This document shows positions 1 through 5,592 of a DNA stretch of 6,878 nt, in pieces. The position numbers and the translations under genes were made by a program. Position 1 is the stretch's first letter; every line of letters starts with the position of its first letter. Origin of the DNA: JBBROS01 sp043748985 (GTDB taxonomy: Bacteria > Pseudomonadota > Alphaproteobacteria > Acetobacterales > Acetobacteraceae); contig JAYVEG010000037.1 in the NCBI GenBank assembly GCA_043748985.1, positions 1 through 6,878 on the forward strand, written 5' to 3'. Under the pieces are notes generated by a model, which was given only the letters and a program-made list of their open reading frames with translations, searched no databases and was not told where the DNA came from.

Positions 1-803
1 TCCAGCTCGGCGCGCACCCACACATCGAACGCCTCCCGCACCGTGTGGCCCTCCACATCAACCCGCTCCAGCTCGGTGCGCAACACCCCCAGCACCCGGT
101 CAGCCACCTGCGCCCCCAGCACCCAGCCCACCAGCTTGCCACCCTGCGCACGCACCTTCGCCTGGATGAACTGGTGCAGCTGGTCGTGCTTCCCATCGAT
201 CAGCTTACGGATCTCGATCAGCAGGAACCCCAGCACCTCCTGGTGCCGTCCCCCCTCCACCAGCGTCCGCAGCGCCCGCGCCACCACCACCCCGGACCCT
301 GGCCCACCCAGCATCCGCGGCGCCAGCCGCGCCATCGTCCGCCGCGCCCGACCGTCCTCCACCGTCGACAGGATGCGCGGCAGCATCTCCGCGATCGCCT
401 GCGCCGCTGGCCTCGCCGCCGCCTTATCAAGAAAGAACCGCGACAGGATCGCCGAGACATCCAGCCGCCCCAGAACCCGACTCACCTCGCCCGGCGTGAT
501 CACATGCCCCGCCACGAACCGCCCGAGCGCCCGCCCCAGCCGCGCCTTCTGCGTGGGAATGATGGCGGTGTGCGGAATGGGAATGCCCAACGGATGCCGG
601 AAGAGCGCCGTCACCGCAAACCAGTCCGCGATCCCGCCCACGAACCCGGCCTTCGCACTCGCCTGCAACAGGTCCGACCAGAACCCGTGCGGCACGGCTA
701 AGCTCAGCCCCACCAGCCCCGCCATCAGCACCAGAAGCCCGGTCGCAAAGGCCTTGTGCCGGGCCAGGTCGCGGCGAAGATGGGCGTCGGGATCAGCAAG
801 CAT
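1..803 (-). CDS. DUF445 family (YjiN-like) membrane-anchored protein, 3'-truncated by window edge
   Basis: The first 267 codons of a longer protein are present; the C-terminus lies off the left edge. The start is ATG at 803-801, and an in-frame TAG four codons upstream rules out an earlier start. Residues about 20-38 form one hydrophobic helix, followed by a conserved-looking block, FVGGIADWFAVTALFRHPLG (54-73), then IPIPHTAIIPTQKARLG. This is the hallmark N-terminus of the DUF445/YjiN family, whose members usually run to roughly 400 residues and have no well-defined biochemical role. The rest is Ala/Arg/Leu-rich and predicted helical. No good Shine-Dalgarno is visible; a perfect palindrome sits just upstream of the ATG. 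The gene follows the FAH-family gene by 50 bp on the same strand, so co-transcription is likely. Family assignment is firm; function is unknown. Confidence 0.88.
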   Translation of the reverse strand, partial: MLADPDAHLRRDLARHKAFATGLLVLMAGLVGLSLAVPHGFWSDLLQASAKAGFVGGIADWFAVTALFRHPLGIPIPHTAIIPTQKARLGRALGRFVAGHVITPGEVSRVLGRLDVSAILSRFFLDKAAARPAAQAIAEMLPRILSTVEDGRARRTMARLAPRMLGGPGSGVVVARALRTLVEGGRHQEVLGFLLIEIRKLIDGKHDQLHQFIQAKVRAQGGKLVGWVLGAQVADRVLGVLRTELERVDVEGHTVREAFDVWVRAEL

Positions 804-809
804 GGTCAG

Positions 810-819
810 GGTCTAGACC
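810..819. repeat. 10-bp perfect palindrome just upstream of the DUF445 start
   Basis: GGTCTAGACC is its own reverse complement and lies 6 nt upstream of the DUF445 ATG, in the 50-bp gap after the FAH-family gene. It occupies the place where a Shine-Dalgarno would be expected. It could be a chance palindrome; no function is claimed. Confidence 0.3.
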
Positions 820-853
820 GGGATCGCCGCCGGAGGAAGCGACCCCGGGCGTA

Positions 854-1879
854 TCACACCAAGTCGAACTTCAACTCCCCGAGCTTCTCGATGCTGCAAG
901 CCACCTTGTCGCCGGGCTTCAGCCACGGCCGGGTTTCCTTCGGCTTCATCCCGAACACCACCCCCTGCGGCGTGCCCGTGAACAGGATGTCGCCCGGCTT
1001 GATCGTGAACATCTTCGACGCGAAGCTGATGAGCTGCCGGCAATTGAAGATCATGTCGTTGGTATTCCAGTCCTGCCGCTGCTGCCCGTTCACCCGGGTC
1101 TCCAACCGCAAATTGTTCGGGTCGCCCACCAGATCGCTGGTCACCAGATAAGGCCCCAACGGCGCGAACCCGTCCGCCGTCTTCCCGATCATGAACTGCG
1201 ACGTCAGGTATTGCATGTCCCGCGCCGAAAAATCGTTCCCCGTGCAATACCCCGCCACAAAGTCGAGCGCGTTCGCCTCGGACACATCGCGGCACTCCCG
1301 CCCGAACACGATCACCAGCTCCACCTCGTAGTCGAACTGGTTCATCGTCTCGACCGGCAGCTTGATCGTGCCGCCATGATAATTCAGCGTGTTGTTGAAC
1401 TTGTTGAACAGCGGCGGGTCCTTTGGGATCGGCGTCCCCGTCTCCTTCGCGTGTTCGCGATAGTTGAACCCCATCATGATGATCTTCTCGGGCCGCGTGA
1501 CCACCGGCCCATAGGCGATCCCCTCCTCCTTCAGGAACACTACGCTCCCCGGCTTCGCCATCGCCGCATCCACCAGCGCCTTCAGCACGCCGCCCTTCCC
1601 GTTCTGCAGCAGGTCGTCCATGTCGAGCGGTGCCGCCATCCCGAGCGACTTCGCCGCTGCCGTCACGTCCAGGATGCCCTGCGCCGTCTTCACCCCCAGC
1701 TTGTAGCCGGAGCCATCACGGATATTCAGTAGCGTCAGGCCGCGCGGCATCGCGAATGCCGCCGCTTCGGCCGCAAGCGCCGCGGCAGGGATCGCACCCA
1801 GCCCGATGGCCCCCGTTGCCGCCGCCCCGGTCGCTGCCATGGCAGCACCCTTCAGGAATCCTCGTCGGTCGTTGGTCAT
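854..1879 (-). CDS. Tat-signal fumarylacetoacetate hydrolase (FAH) family protein
   Basis: A 341-residue protein. I start it at ATG 1879-1877 rather than the longer open frame to 1960, because GGGAG lies 6 nt upstream and the new N-terminus is a textbook twin-arginine signal: RRGFLKG (5-11), an Ala/Gly-rich hydrophobic stretch (12-31) and AAALAA before a likely cleavage near residue 37. The mature part carries FAH-fold marks: FNYREHAKE (138-146), the metal-binding E-x-E pair E185/E187 in DYEVEL, D216 in GNDFSARD, K233, and GDILFTGTPQGV (296-307). Family members use Mg/Mn to hydrolyse or decarboxylate acylpyruvates and related diketo acids in aromatic catabolism; the substrate here cannot be read from sequence. 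Most relatives are cytosolic, so predicted export to the periplasm is unusual. It heads a minus-strand pair with the DUF445 gene and is divergent from the zinc locus. Confidence 0.9.
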   Translation of the reverse strand: MTNDRRGFLKGAAMAATGAAATGAIGLGAIPAAALAAEAAAFAMPRGLTLLNIRDGSGYKLGVKTAQGILDVTAAAKSLGMAAPLDMDDLLQNGKGGVLKALVDAAMAKPGSVVFLKEEGIAYGPVVTRPEKIIMMGFNYREHAKETGTPIPKDPPLFNKFNNTLNYHGGTIKLPVETMNQFDYEVELVIVFGRECRDVSEANALDFVAGYCTGNDFSARDMQYLTSQFMIGKTADGFAPLGPYLVTSDLVGDPNNLRLETRVNGQQRQDWNTNDMIFNCRQLISFASKMFTIKPGDILFTGTPQGVVFGMKPKETRPWLKPGDKVACSIEKLGELKFDLV

Positions 1880-1885
1880 GCCGTG

Positions 1886-1890
1886 CTCCC
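1886..1890 (-). promoter_or_regulatory. Shine-Dalgarno deciding the FAH-family start
   Basis: On the minus strand GGGAG is followed by a 6-nt spacer and ATG at 1879. It supports the shorter start, which exposes the Tat signal at the N-terminus. Confidence 0.6.
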
Positions 1891-1946
1891 GTTGTTTTTC
1901 GGAACCGTTGCATGTCTGCCCCGCTCCGGTCCAGGCCTGCCGCGCG

Positions 1947-1977
1947 TTGGCCCACCCCACCAGGGATATGTTATAGA
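1947..1977 (+). promoter_or_regulatory. Candidate promoter for the 34-residue membrane peptide
   Basis: A possible -35 (TTGGCC, 1947-1952) and -10 (TATAGA, 1972-1977) are separated by 19 bp. Initiation about 7 nt after the -10 would fall at the ATG at 1986, giving a leaderless mRNA. That agrees with the lack of any Shine-Dalgarno. The -35 is a weak match, so this is a proposal. The A/T-rich run 1967-1981 stands out in an otherwise very GC-rich region. Confidence 0.35.
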
Positions 1978-1983
1978 GTTACA
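1969..1983. promoter_or_regulatory. Candidate Zur (zinc uptake regulator) operator
   Basis: TGTTATAGAGTTACA resembles the TGTTATA-n-TATAACA palindrome known for alphaproteobacterial Zur sites; by eye 12 of the 14 defined positions agree. It overlaps the candidate -10 element and ends 2 nt before a start codon, the expected place for a repressor that blocks initiation when zinc is plentiful. Downstream are genes for a zinc-type ABC ATPase and permease. It also lies upstream of the divergent FAH-family gene, so control of that gene is possible. The match is by eye, without a scored matrix. Confidence 0.55.
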
Positions 1984-1985
1984 TC

Positions 1986-2090
1986 ATGATCGACCCTCTC
2001 TCGCCCACCGCCGGCGTCCTGCCGCGCCTCGCAGCAGCGCTGCTGCTCGTCGCACTCGTCTGGCTCGGCGTGCTCTGGAGCCTCGCATGA
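1986..2090 (+). CDS. Small single-pass membrane peptide (34 residues), possibly leaderless
   Basis: The frame encodes 34 residues: MIDPLSPTAGVLPRL followed by a hydrophobic helix of about 18 residues (AAALLLVALVWLGVLWSL) to the C-terminus. An N-terminal polar stretch with one basic residue (R14) before the helix suggests N-in topology. It begins 2 nt after the Zur-like box, without a Shine-Dalgarno. Its TGA (2088-2090) overlaps the next ATG (2087-2089) as ATGA, the same coupling used elsewhere in this gene series. I do not recognise a family. Its position suggests a small accessory membrane protein of the zinc uptake locus, which is inference. It is too short to be statistically compelling; the transmembrane character, the overlap and the upstream box are the reasons to list it. 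Confidence 0.5.
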   Translation: MIDPLSPTAGVLPRLAAALLLVALVWLGVLWSLA

Positions 2091-2158
2091 GATACCATGA
2101 CATCGACCAAGCGTTGTTTGCGCGTCCCGCAGGCGCGCTCGGCTGCGTCATGTTGGGA

Positions 2159-2536
2159 CTACGCCGCCCGCGCCTGCTCAGCTCTGATCTCGAAGGGTCT
2201 GCGATGTTCGGGGCGCTTCTCGAAGAAGATGCCTTGGGCGTCGACGGCGTCGGTCTCGCTGCGCTCGAGGCTGCTGTCCTGGAAGCGCCGGGCGCGGAAC
2301 GGGTTGAGCAGCGCGACCTCGTGCCCGGCGGAGGCAAGTACGGCGAACAGGGTCTTCCAGTAATGCCCGGTCGCTTCCATGGCGATGACGACACGCGGCT
2401 CGCCCAACGCCTTGAGAAGGGCGTCGTAGCCGGCGCGGTCCTCGGTGATGGCTATGGGCTTGCCGATCGGCGCGCCCTTGTCGTCCAGGCGTGCAAGCGT
2501 GTGACGCTCGGACCCGATATCGATACCTGCGAACAT
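2159..2536 (-). pseudogene. Truncated IS110-family transposase (N-terminal DEDD domain only)
   Basis: The start is ATG 2536-2534 with GGAGGG just upstream; a TAG at 2161-2159 ends the frame after 125 residues. The N-terminus MFAGIDIGSERHTLARLDDK, the EATGHYWKTLF segment and the SETDAVDAQGI segment are the first parts of the RuvC-like DEDD domain of IS110-family recombinases; D5, E59 and the DAVDA aspartates are the likely acidic residues. Full-length members are about 320-400 residues with a second, C-terminal serine-containing Transposase_20 domain, which is absent here. Resemblance fades after about EKRPEHRRP (near 2190), so the last residues are probably out of family. The remnant should be inactive. 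It separates the Zur-like promoter from the transporter genes. Confidence 0.85.
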
Positions 2537-2620
2537 GATCCCTCCGTCGTTGGTCAGCGGCGGGGACCCTCGGACCCGGCGCCCATGCTCACGCTTGTCC
2601 AAGCGAGAAGCCGAGGAACG
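2165..2620 (-). mobile_element. IS110-family insertion sequence remnant (approximate limits)
   Basis: It consists of the truncated transposase plus up to about 85 bp of its 5' flank (2537-2620), which holds no other gene. The 3' two-thirds of the element is missing, so it arose by deletion after insertion. The plus strand is locally G-rich here while the rest of the window is C-rich, which marks foreign DNA. IS110 elements usually lack terminal inverted repeats, so exact ends cannot be placed; no target duplication was found by eye. Confidence 0.6.
2592..2605. repeat. Short palindrome in the IS110 5' flank
   Basis: CGCTTG-TC-CAAGCG has perfect 6-bp arms around 2 nt. It lies between the transposase start and the ABC ATPase start, close to the expected IS end. 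It may be part of the element's end or a chance repeat. Confidence 0.3.
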
Positions 2621-2625
2621 CACCG

Positions 2626-3369
2626 ATGACCGGAGGAGTTACAACCAGCCTCGACCTGGTCGACGTAACCGTCACCCACGCCCGCCGCCCGGCCGTCCAC
2701 CACGTCTCCGGCCGGTTCGCAACCGGCAGCCTCACCGCGATCGTCGGCCCCAACGGCGCCGGCAAGACCACCCTCCTCCGCGCCATCGCCGGCCTCCATA
2801 CCCTCAGCGCCGGCCGGATCGAGGGCGCGGAAGACGTCGCACTTCTCCCCCAAGGCTCGGCGCTCGACCGCAGCTTCCCGCTCGCCTGCCTCGACGTCGT
2901 CGCCCTCGGCCAGGCCCGCACCGCCGGGCCGTTCCGCCGCATCGACCCGACCCGTGCCGCCGACGCCCTCGCCGCCGTCGGCCTCGCCGGCTTCGAGGCC
3001 CGCCCCGTCGGCACCCTCTCCGCCGGGCAGTTCCAGCGCGTCCTCTTCGCCCGCCTCATGGTGCAGGACGCCCCCATCCTCCTGCTCGACGAGCCCTTCA
3101 ACGCCGTCGACGCCCGCACCGAGGCCGACCTCCTCCACGTCATCGACGCCTGGCACCGCGCCGGCCGCACCGTCATCGCCGTCCTGCACGACCTCGACCT
3201 CGTCCGCGCCCGCTTCCCCCAGACCCTCCTGCTCGCCCGGCACGTCGTCGCCTGGGGCCCCACGGACCAGGTCCTCCGCCCCGATGCCCTCCTCCAGGCC
3301 CGCCTCAACGCCGAGGCCTGGCTCGACGACGCCGCACCTTGCCTCACCCCACAACGGACCGCCGCGTGA
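2626..3369 (+). CDS. znuC: Zinc/manganese-type metal ABC transporter ATP-binding protein (ZnuC/AztA-like)
   Basis: A 247-residue ATPase that would energise metal import with the permease encoded next. All ABC motifs are present: Walker A GPNGAGKT (41-48), Q-loop Q76 in LLPQGS, signature LSAGQ (131-135, a variant of LSGGQ), Walker B ILLLDE with D155/E156, D-loop NAVDA, and switch H188 in VLHD. Length and the RSFPLACLDVVALG stretch fit the family that serves Zn/Mn/Fe permeases of the ABC-3 type. The start is ATG 2626, with AGGA 8 nt upstream. The stop overlaps the permease GTG start (GTGA). The gene starts within about 10 bp of the likely IS110 boundary. The metal is inferred as zinc from the Zur-like box upstream; AztA may be a better name than ZnuC, and manganese cannot be excluded. 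Confidence 0.9.
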   Translation: MTGGVTTSLDLVDVTVTHARRPAVHHVSGRFATGSLTAIVGPNGAGKTTLLRAIAGLHTLSAGRIEGAEDVALLPQGSALDRSFPLACLDVVALGQARTAGPFRRIDPTRAADALAAVGLAGFEARPVGTLSAGQFQRVLFARLMVQDAPILLLDEPFNAVDARTEADLLHVIDAWHRAGRTVIAVLHDLDLVRARFPQTLLLARHVVAWGPTDQVLRPDALLQARLNAEAWLDDAAPCLTPQRTAA

Positions 3370-4211
3370 TCTTTCTCACCGAGCCCTTCGCCCTGGGCTT
3401 CATGCGCCGCGCTTTGGCCGGCTGCATCGCCCTGTCCCTCGCCGGCCCCCCTCTCGGCGTGATCCTCGTCCTCCGCCGCATGAGCCTCATGAGCGACGTC
3501 CTCCAGCACGGCATCCTCCCCGGCATCGCTCTCGGCGCCGTCGCCGGCGGCCTGTCGCTCTGGGCGATGGGCCTCGGCGGCTTCCTCGCCGGCCTCGCGG
3601 TCGCACTCCTCGCCGGCGGCCTCGCACGCGCCACTGGCGGCAAGGAAGACAGCCAGCTCGCCGGCGTCTACCTCGTCGCCCTCGCCCTCGGCGTCGTCAT
3701 CGTCTCCCAGAACCGCGGCATCGACCTCGAACACCTCCTGTTCGGCAGCGTCCTCGCCGTCGACAACGCAGCCCTCCTCCTCATGGCCGCCGTCGCCACC
3801 GTCGCACTGCCCGGCCTCGCCCTCATCTGGCGCCCCCTCGTGCTCGACAGCTTCGATCGCGAAAGCCAGCCGAACGGCGCCCGATGGCACCTCCTGTTCC
3901 TGGCCCTCGTCGTCCTCTGCGTCGTCGGCGGCTTCGCGGCTATGGGCACGCTCATGTCCGTCGGTCTCATGATGCTCCCCGCCGTCGCTGCCCGGCACTG
4001 GTCCGCAGGCCTCGCCGGCCAAGTCCGCGCCTCCATGGCCATCGGCCTGCTCTCCTCGGTCACCGGCCTGCTCGGCGCCTACTGGCTCGACCTCCCCGCC
4101 GGTCCCGCCATCGTCCTGGCCGCCGGCGCCCTCTGGCTCGCCAGCCTCGCCGCAGGCCCCAACGAAAGCCTCGCCGTACGCTGGCTTCGCATGCCGCACC
4201 TCTCGGGCTAA
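3366..4211 (+). CDS. znuB: Metal ABC transporter permease, ABC-3 family (ZnuB/AztB-like)
   Basis: A 281-residue polytopic inner-membrane protein. I choose GTG 3366 as the start because it forms a GTGA overlap with the ATPase stop and gives the usual family length; the next ATG (near residue 13) would trim the first helix. About seven to eight hydrophobic segments are visible, roughly 17-36, 49-64, 68-86, 98-113, 125-145, 166-183, 187-199 and 215-262. Family marks are RRMSLMSDVLQHGILPGIALG (38-58) and GTLMSVGLMMLPAVAAR (184-200). Family members more often have Ser-His where this protein has QH (46-47). With the ATPase it would form the import channel and motor, but it needs a periplasmic binding protein that this window does not encode. 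The next gene begins 10 bp downstream. Confidence 0.9.
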   Translation: MIFLTEPFALGFMRRALAGCIALSLAGPPLGVILVLRRMSLMSDVLQHGILPGIALGAVAGGLSLWAMGLGGFLAGLAVALLAGGLARATGGKEDSQLAGVYLVALALGVVIVSQNRGIDLEHLLFGSVLAVDNAALLLMAAVATVALPGLALIWRPLVLDSFDRESQPNGARWHLLFLALVVLCVVGGFAAMGTLMSVGLMMLPAVAARHWSAGLAGQVRASMAIGLLSSVTGLLGAYWLDLPAGPAIVLAAGALWLASLAAGPNESLAVRWLRMPHLSG

Positions 4212-4221
4212 GCTCTGTCCT

Positions 4222-4482
4222 ATGCCGGACTGCGACGCCAATCTCTATGGCTGGGCGAACGAACAGACCACACTGCTGCGCGCCGGCCTGCTGGCCGATG
4301 CCGACATCGCCAACATCGCCGAGGAAATCGAAAGCATGGGCCGCAGCGAAAAGCGCGACCTGGTCAACCATCTCGCAGTCCTGTCCGCCCAGCGCGAGAA
4401 CGGGCTGGGTCGGGCGACTTTCCCGCCCACCGACCCCTACGGCCCGGTCGCCGCCATCGACGAAGGATTTCACCCCGAATGA
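4222..4482 (+). CDS. DUF29 family protein with internal deletion (86 residues)
   Basis: The N-terminus matches DUF29: NLYGWANEQTTLLRAG then IANIAEEIESMGRSEKRDLVNHLAVL (29-54). The C-terminus also matches: ENGLGRATFPPTDPYG...DEGFHPE (59-86), equivalent to the familiar ETGLP..TFP..CP(Y/W)...DFWPE ending. DUF29 proteins are usually about 140-150 residues. The central helical part, which normally carries the W-x-x-x-x-REQR and Y-x-x-AR segments, is missing between about residues 54 and 59, while the reading frame is kept. This looks like an in-frame deletion of roughly 55-65 codons. Function of the family is not established. No clear Shine-Dalgarno is seen. The stop overlaps the hydrolase start as ATGA, so it may serve mainly to couple translation. 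Confidence 0.8.
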   Translation: MPDCDANLYGWANEQTTLLRAGLLADADIANIAEEIESMGRSEKRDLVNHLAVLSAQRENGLGRATFPPTDPYGPVAAIDEGFHPE

Positions 4483-5189
4483 CCACCTTCCTCCTCGTCC
4501 ACGGCGCGTTCCACGGCGCCTGGTGCTGGCAACGCGTCACCCCCCTGCTCGAAGCCCAGGGCCACCGCGTCATCGCCATCGACCAGACCGGCCTCGGCGC
4601 CCGCGCCCACCTGCTCGACCCCGGCATTACCCTCACCACCTTCGTCGACGACGTCGTCCACGCCCTCGAAGCCGAAGACCTCACAGACACCGTCCTCGTC
4701 GGCCACAGCTTCGGCGGCAACGCCATCTCCGGCGCCGCCGACCGCGTCCCCGAACGCATCCGCCACCTCATCTATCTGGACGGCAGCCTGCCCCGCAGCG
4801 GCGTCGTCCCCCTGGACCTGGCCCTGCCCGAAATCGCCGCCGAGCGCCGGGCCCGTGCCGCAGCCAGCGGCAATCTCTCGATCGCCCAGCCCGAGCCCGC
4901 CACCTTCGGCGTGCCCGAAGGCCCCGACGCCGACTGGGTCCGCGCCCACCTCCAGCCGCACCCCTTCGGCAGCATGAACACCGCCCTAACGCTCGCCCAC
5001 CCGCTCGGCAACGGCCGCCCCTGCACCTACATCGAATGCACCGAACCCTCATACCCCGGCCTCTCATGGGCCCGCGCCATCGCCCGCGTGCAGCCCGGCT
5101 GGCACTGGCACACGCTGCCCACCGGCCACGACGCCATGGTCACCGCCCCCCGCGAAACCGCCCAACGGCTCATCGATATCGCCGCATGA
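4479..5189 (+). CDS. Alpha/beta-fold hydrolase (EstC / methylesterase-hydroxynitrile lyase-like)
   Basis: A 236-residue soluble enzyme without a signal peptide. The oxyanion-hole region is LLVHGAFHGAWCW (5-17), the nucleophile elbow GHSFGG places S77, and the catalytic His is H217 in TGHDAM. The HGAxHGAWCW pattern and short cap (about 103-165) resemble plant methylesterase/hydroxynitrile lyase proteins and bacterial EstC-type esterases. The catalytic acid is not obvious: the strand where it usually follows reads YIECTEPSYPG (184-194), with E186 or E189 as candidates. The substrate is unknown; an ester or thioester is likely. The start overlaps the DUF29 stop and the stop overlaps the Rid start, both ATGA, so it is translationally coupled at both ends. 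Confidence 0.88.
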   Translation: MTTFLLVHGAFHGAWCWQRVTPLLEAQGHRVIAIDQTGLGARAHLLDPGITLTTFVDDVVHALEAEDLTDTVLVGHSFGGNAISGAADRVPERIRHLIYLDGSLPRSGVVPLDLALPEIAAERRARAAASGNLSIAQPEPATFGVPEGPDADWVRAHLQPHPFGSMNTALTLAHPLGNGRPCTYIECTEPSYPGLSWARAIARVQPGWHWHTLPTGHDAMVTAPRETAQRLIDIAA

Positions 5190-5578
5190 TCACCCGCCTC
5201 GCCGAAGAAGCCCGCCTGTCCGGCGCTGTCGTCCACGCCGGCACCGTCTATCTCGCCGGTCAGGTCGCCGACGACGCGACGCTCGACGCCGAGGGCCAGA
5301 CCGCCGACATCTTGCGCCAGATCGACGCCCTCCTGGCCGCCGCCGGCACCGACAAGCGCCACATGCTGACACTCCAGATCTTCATCGCCGACATGGCCGA
5401 CTTCGCCGCCATGAACCGCGCCTACGACGCCTGGCTCGACCCCGCCCACAAACCCACACGCATGACCGTCGAAGCCAAACTTGCCCGCCCCGAATGGCGC
5501 GTCGAGATCACCGGCATCGCCGCCCTTCCAGCCATCCACCCACGCCCCGCCCAGTCCAACGAAAGCCAGTTCGCTTGA
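5186..5578 (+). CDS. Rid (YjgF/YER057c/UK114) family protein
   Basis: A 130-residue small enzyme. Typical Rid features are VVHAGTVYLAGQVADD (15-30), a repeat-rich helix QTADILRQIDALLAAAGTDK (38-57), the strand LTLQIFIADMADFAAMNRAYDAWL (61-84) and the closing VEAKLARPEWRVEITGIAA (95-113). RidA itself deaminates reactive enamine/imine intermediates such as 2-aminoacrylate using an Arg in its V-A-R-L-P-K segment. Here the equivalent stretch reads EAKLARPEW, and an ungapped alignment puts Leu, not Arg, at that place. It therefore belongs to a non-RidA branch of the family, and deaminase activity should not be assumed. The last 15 residues (PAIHPRPAQSNESQFA) look like a disordered tail. The start overlaps the hydrolase stop (ATGA). 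Confidence 0.9.
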   Translation: MITRLAEEARLSGAVVHAGTVYLAGQVADDATLDAEGQTADILRQIDALLAAAGTDKRHMLTLQIFIADMADFAAMNRAYDAWLDPAHKPTRMTVEAKLARPEWRVEITGIAALPAIHPRPAQSNESQFA

Positions 5579-5580
5579 CC

Positions 5581-5584
5581 GGAG
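5581..5584 (+). promoter_or_regulatory. Shine-Dalgarno for the GDSL esterase
   Basis: GGAG precedes the ATG at 5593 with an 8-nt spacer, inside the 14-nt gap after the Rid gene. It fixes the start ahead of a clear signal peptide. Confidence 0.55.
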
Positions 5585-5592
5585 ACACCCCC

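Larger units (their letters stand above)
2087..2629 (+). pseudogene. Unrecognised zinc-locus gene interrupted by an IS110 remnant (boundaries tentative)
   Basis: An ATG overlapping the preceding TGA opens a frame beginning MRYHDIDQALFARPAGALG. The first 25-35 residues look like protein and resemble nothing I can name. From roughly 2170-2200 onward the same DNA reads as an IS110 transposase on the opposite strand, so the plus-strand translation there is probably meaningless. The frame nonetheless stays open and ends at TGA 2627-2629, overlapping the ABC ATPase ATG as ATGA. A reasonable reading is that 2087-~2180 is the 5' piece of a gene coupled to both neighbours, and the last few codons before 2629 may be its 3' end. 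There is no signal peptide, so this is not an obvious ZnuA. Chance openness of antisense frames in GC-rich DNA is a real alternative. Confidence 0.28.

Noticed and set aside
43..816. Long plus-strand open frames over the DUF445 and FAH-family genes
   Set aside because: They translate to Pro/Arg/Ser-rich sequence without domains and lie antisense to genes with clear family motifs; such frames are common in GC-rich DNA.
1880..1960. Longer N-terminus for the FAH-family protein
   Set aside because: It would bury the twin-arginine signal behind 27 residues; a good Shine-Dalgarno supports the start at 1879.
2188..2225. 8-bp direct repeat TCTCGAAG (2188-2195 and 2218-2225) as an IS target duplication
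   Set aside because: Both copies lie at or inside the transposase remnant, only 30 bp apart, so they do not flank the element; probably chance.
2535..3365. N-terminal extension of the permease frame
   Set aside because: It overlaps the ATPase gene in another frame and is Arg/Pro-rich; the permease starts at GTG 3366 with a GTGA overlap.
2589..4241. 550-residue minus-strand open frame opposite the ABC genes
   Set aside because: Its translation is Gly/Ala/Glu-rich with no recognisable fold, and it is antisense to two intact ABC transporter genes.
2954..5185. Long plus-strand frame leading into the Rid gene
   Set aside because: Before 5186 it is an Arg/Pro-rich shadow of the permease and hydrolase genes; only the part from ATG 5186 has Rid-family features.
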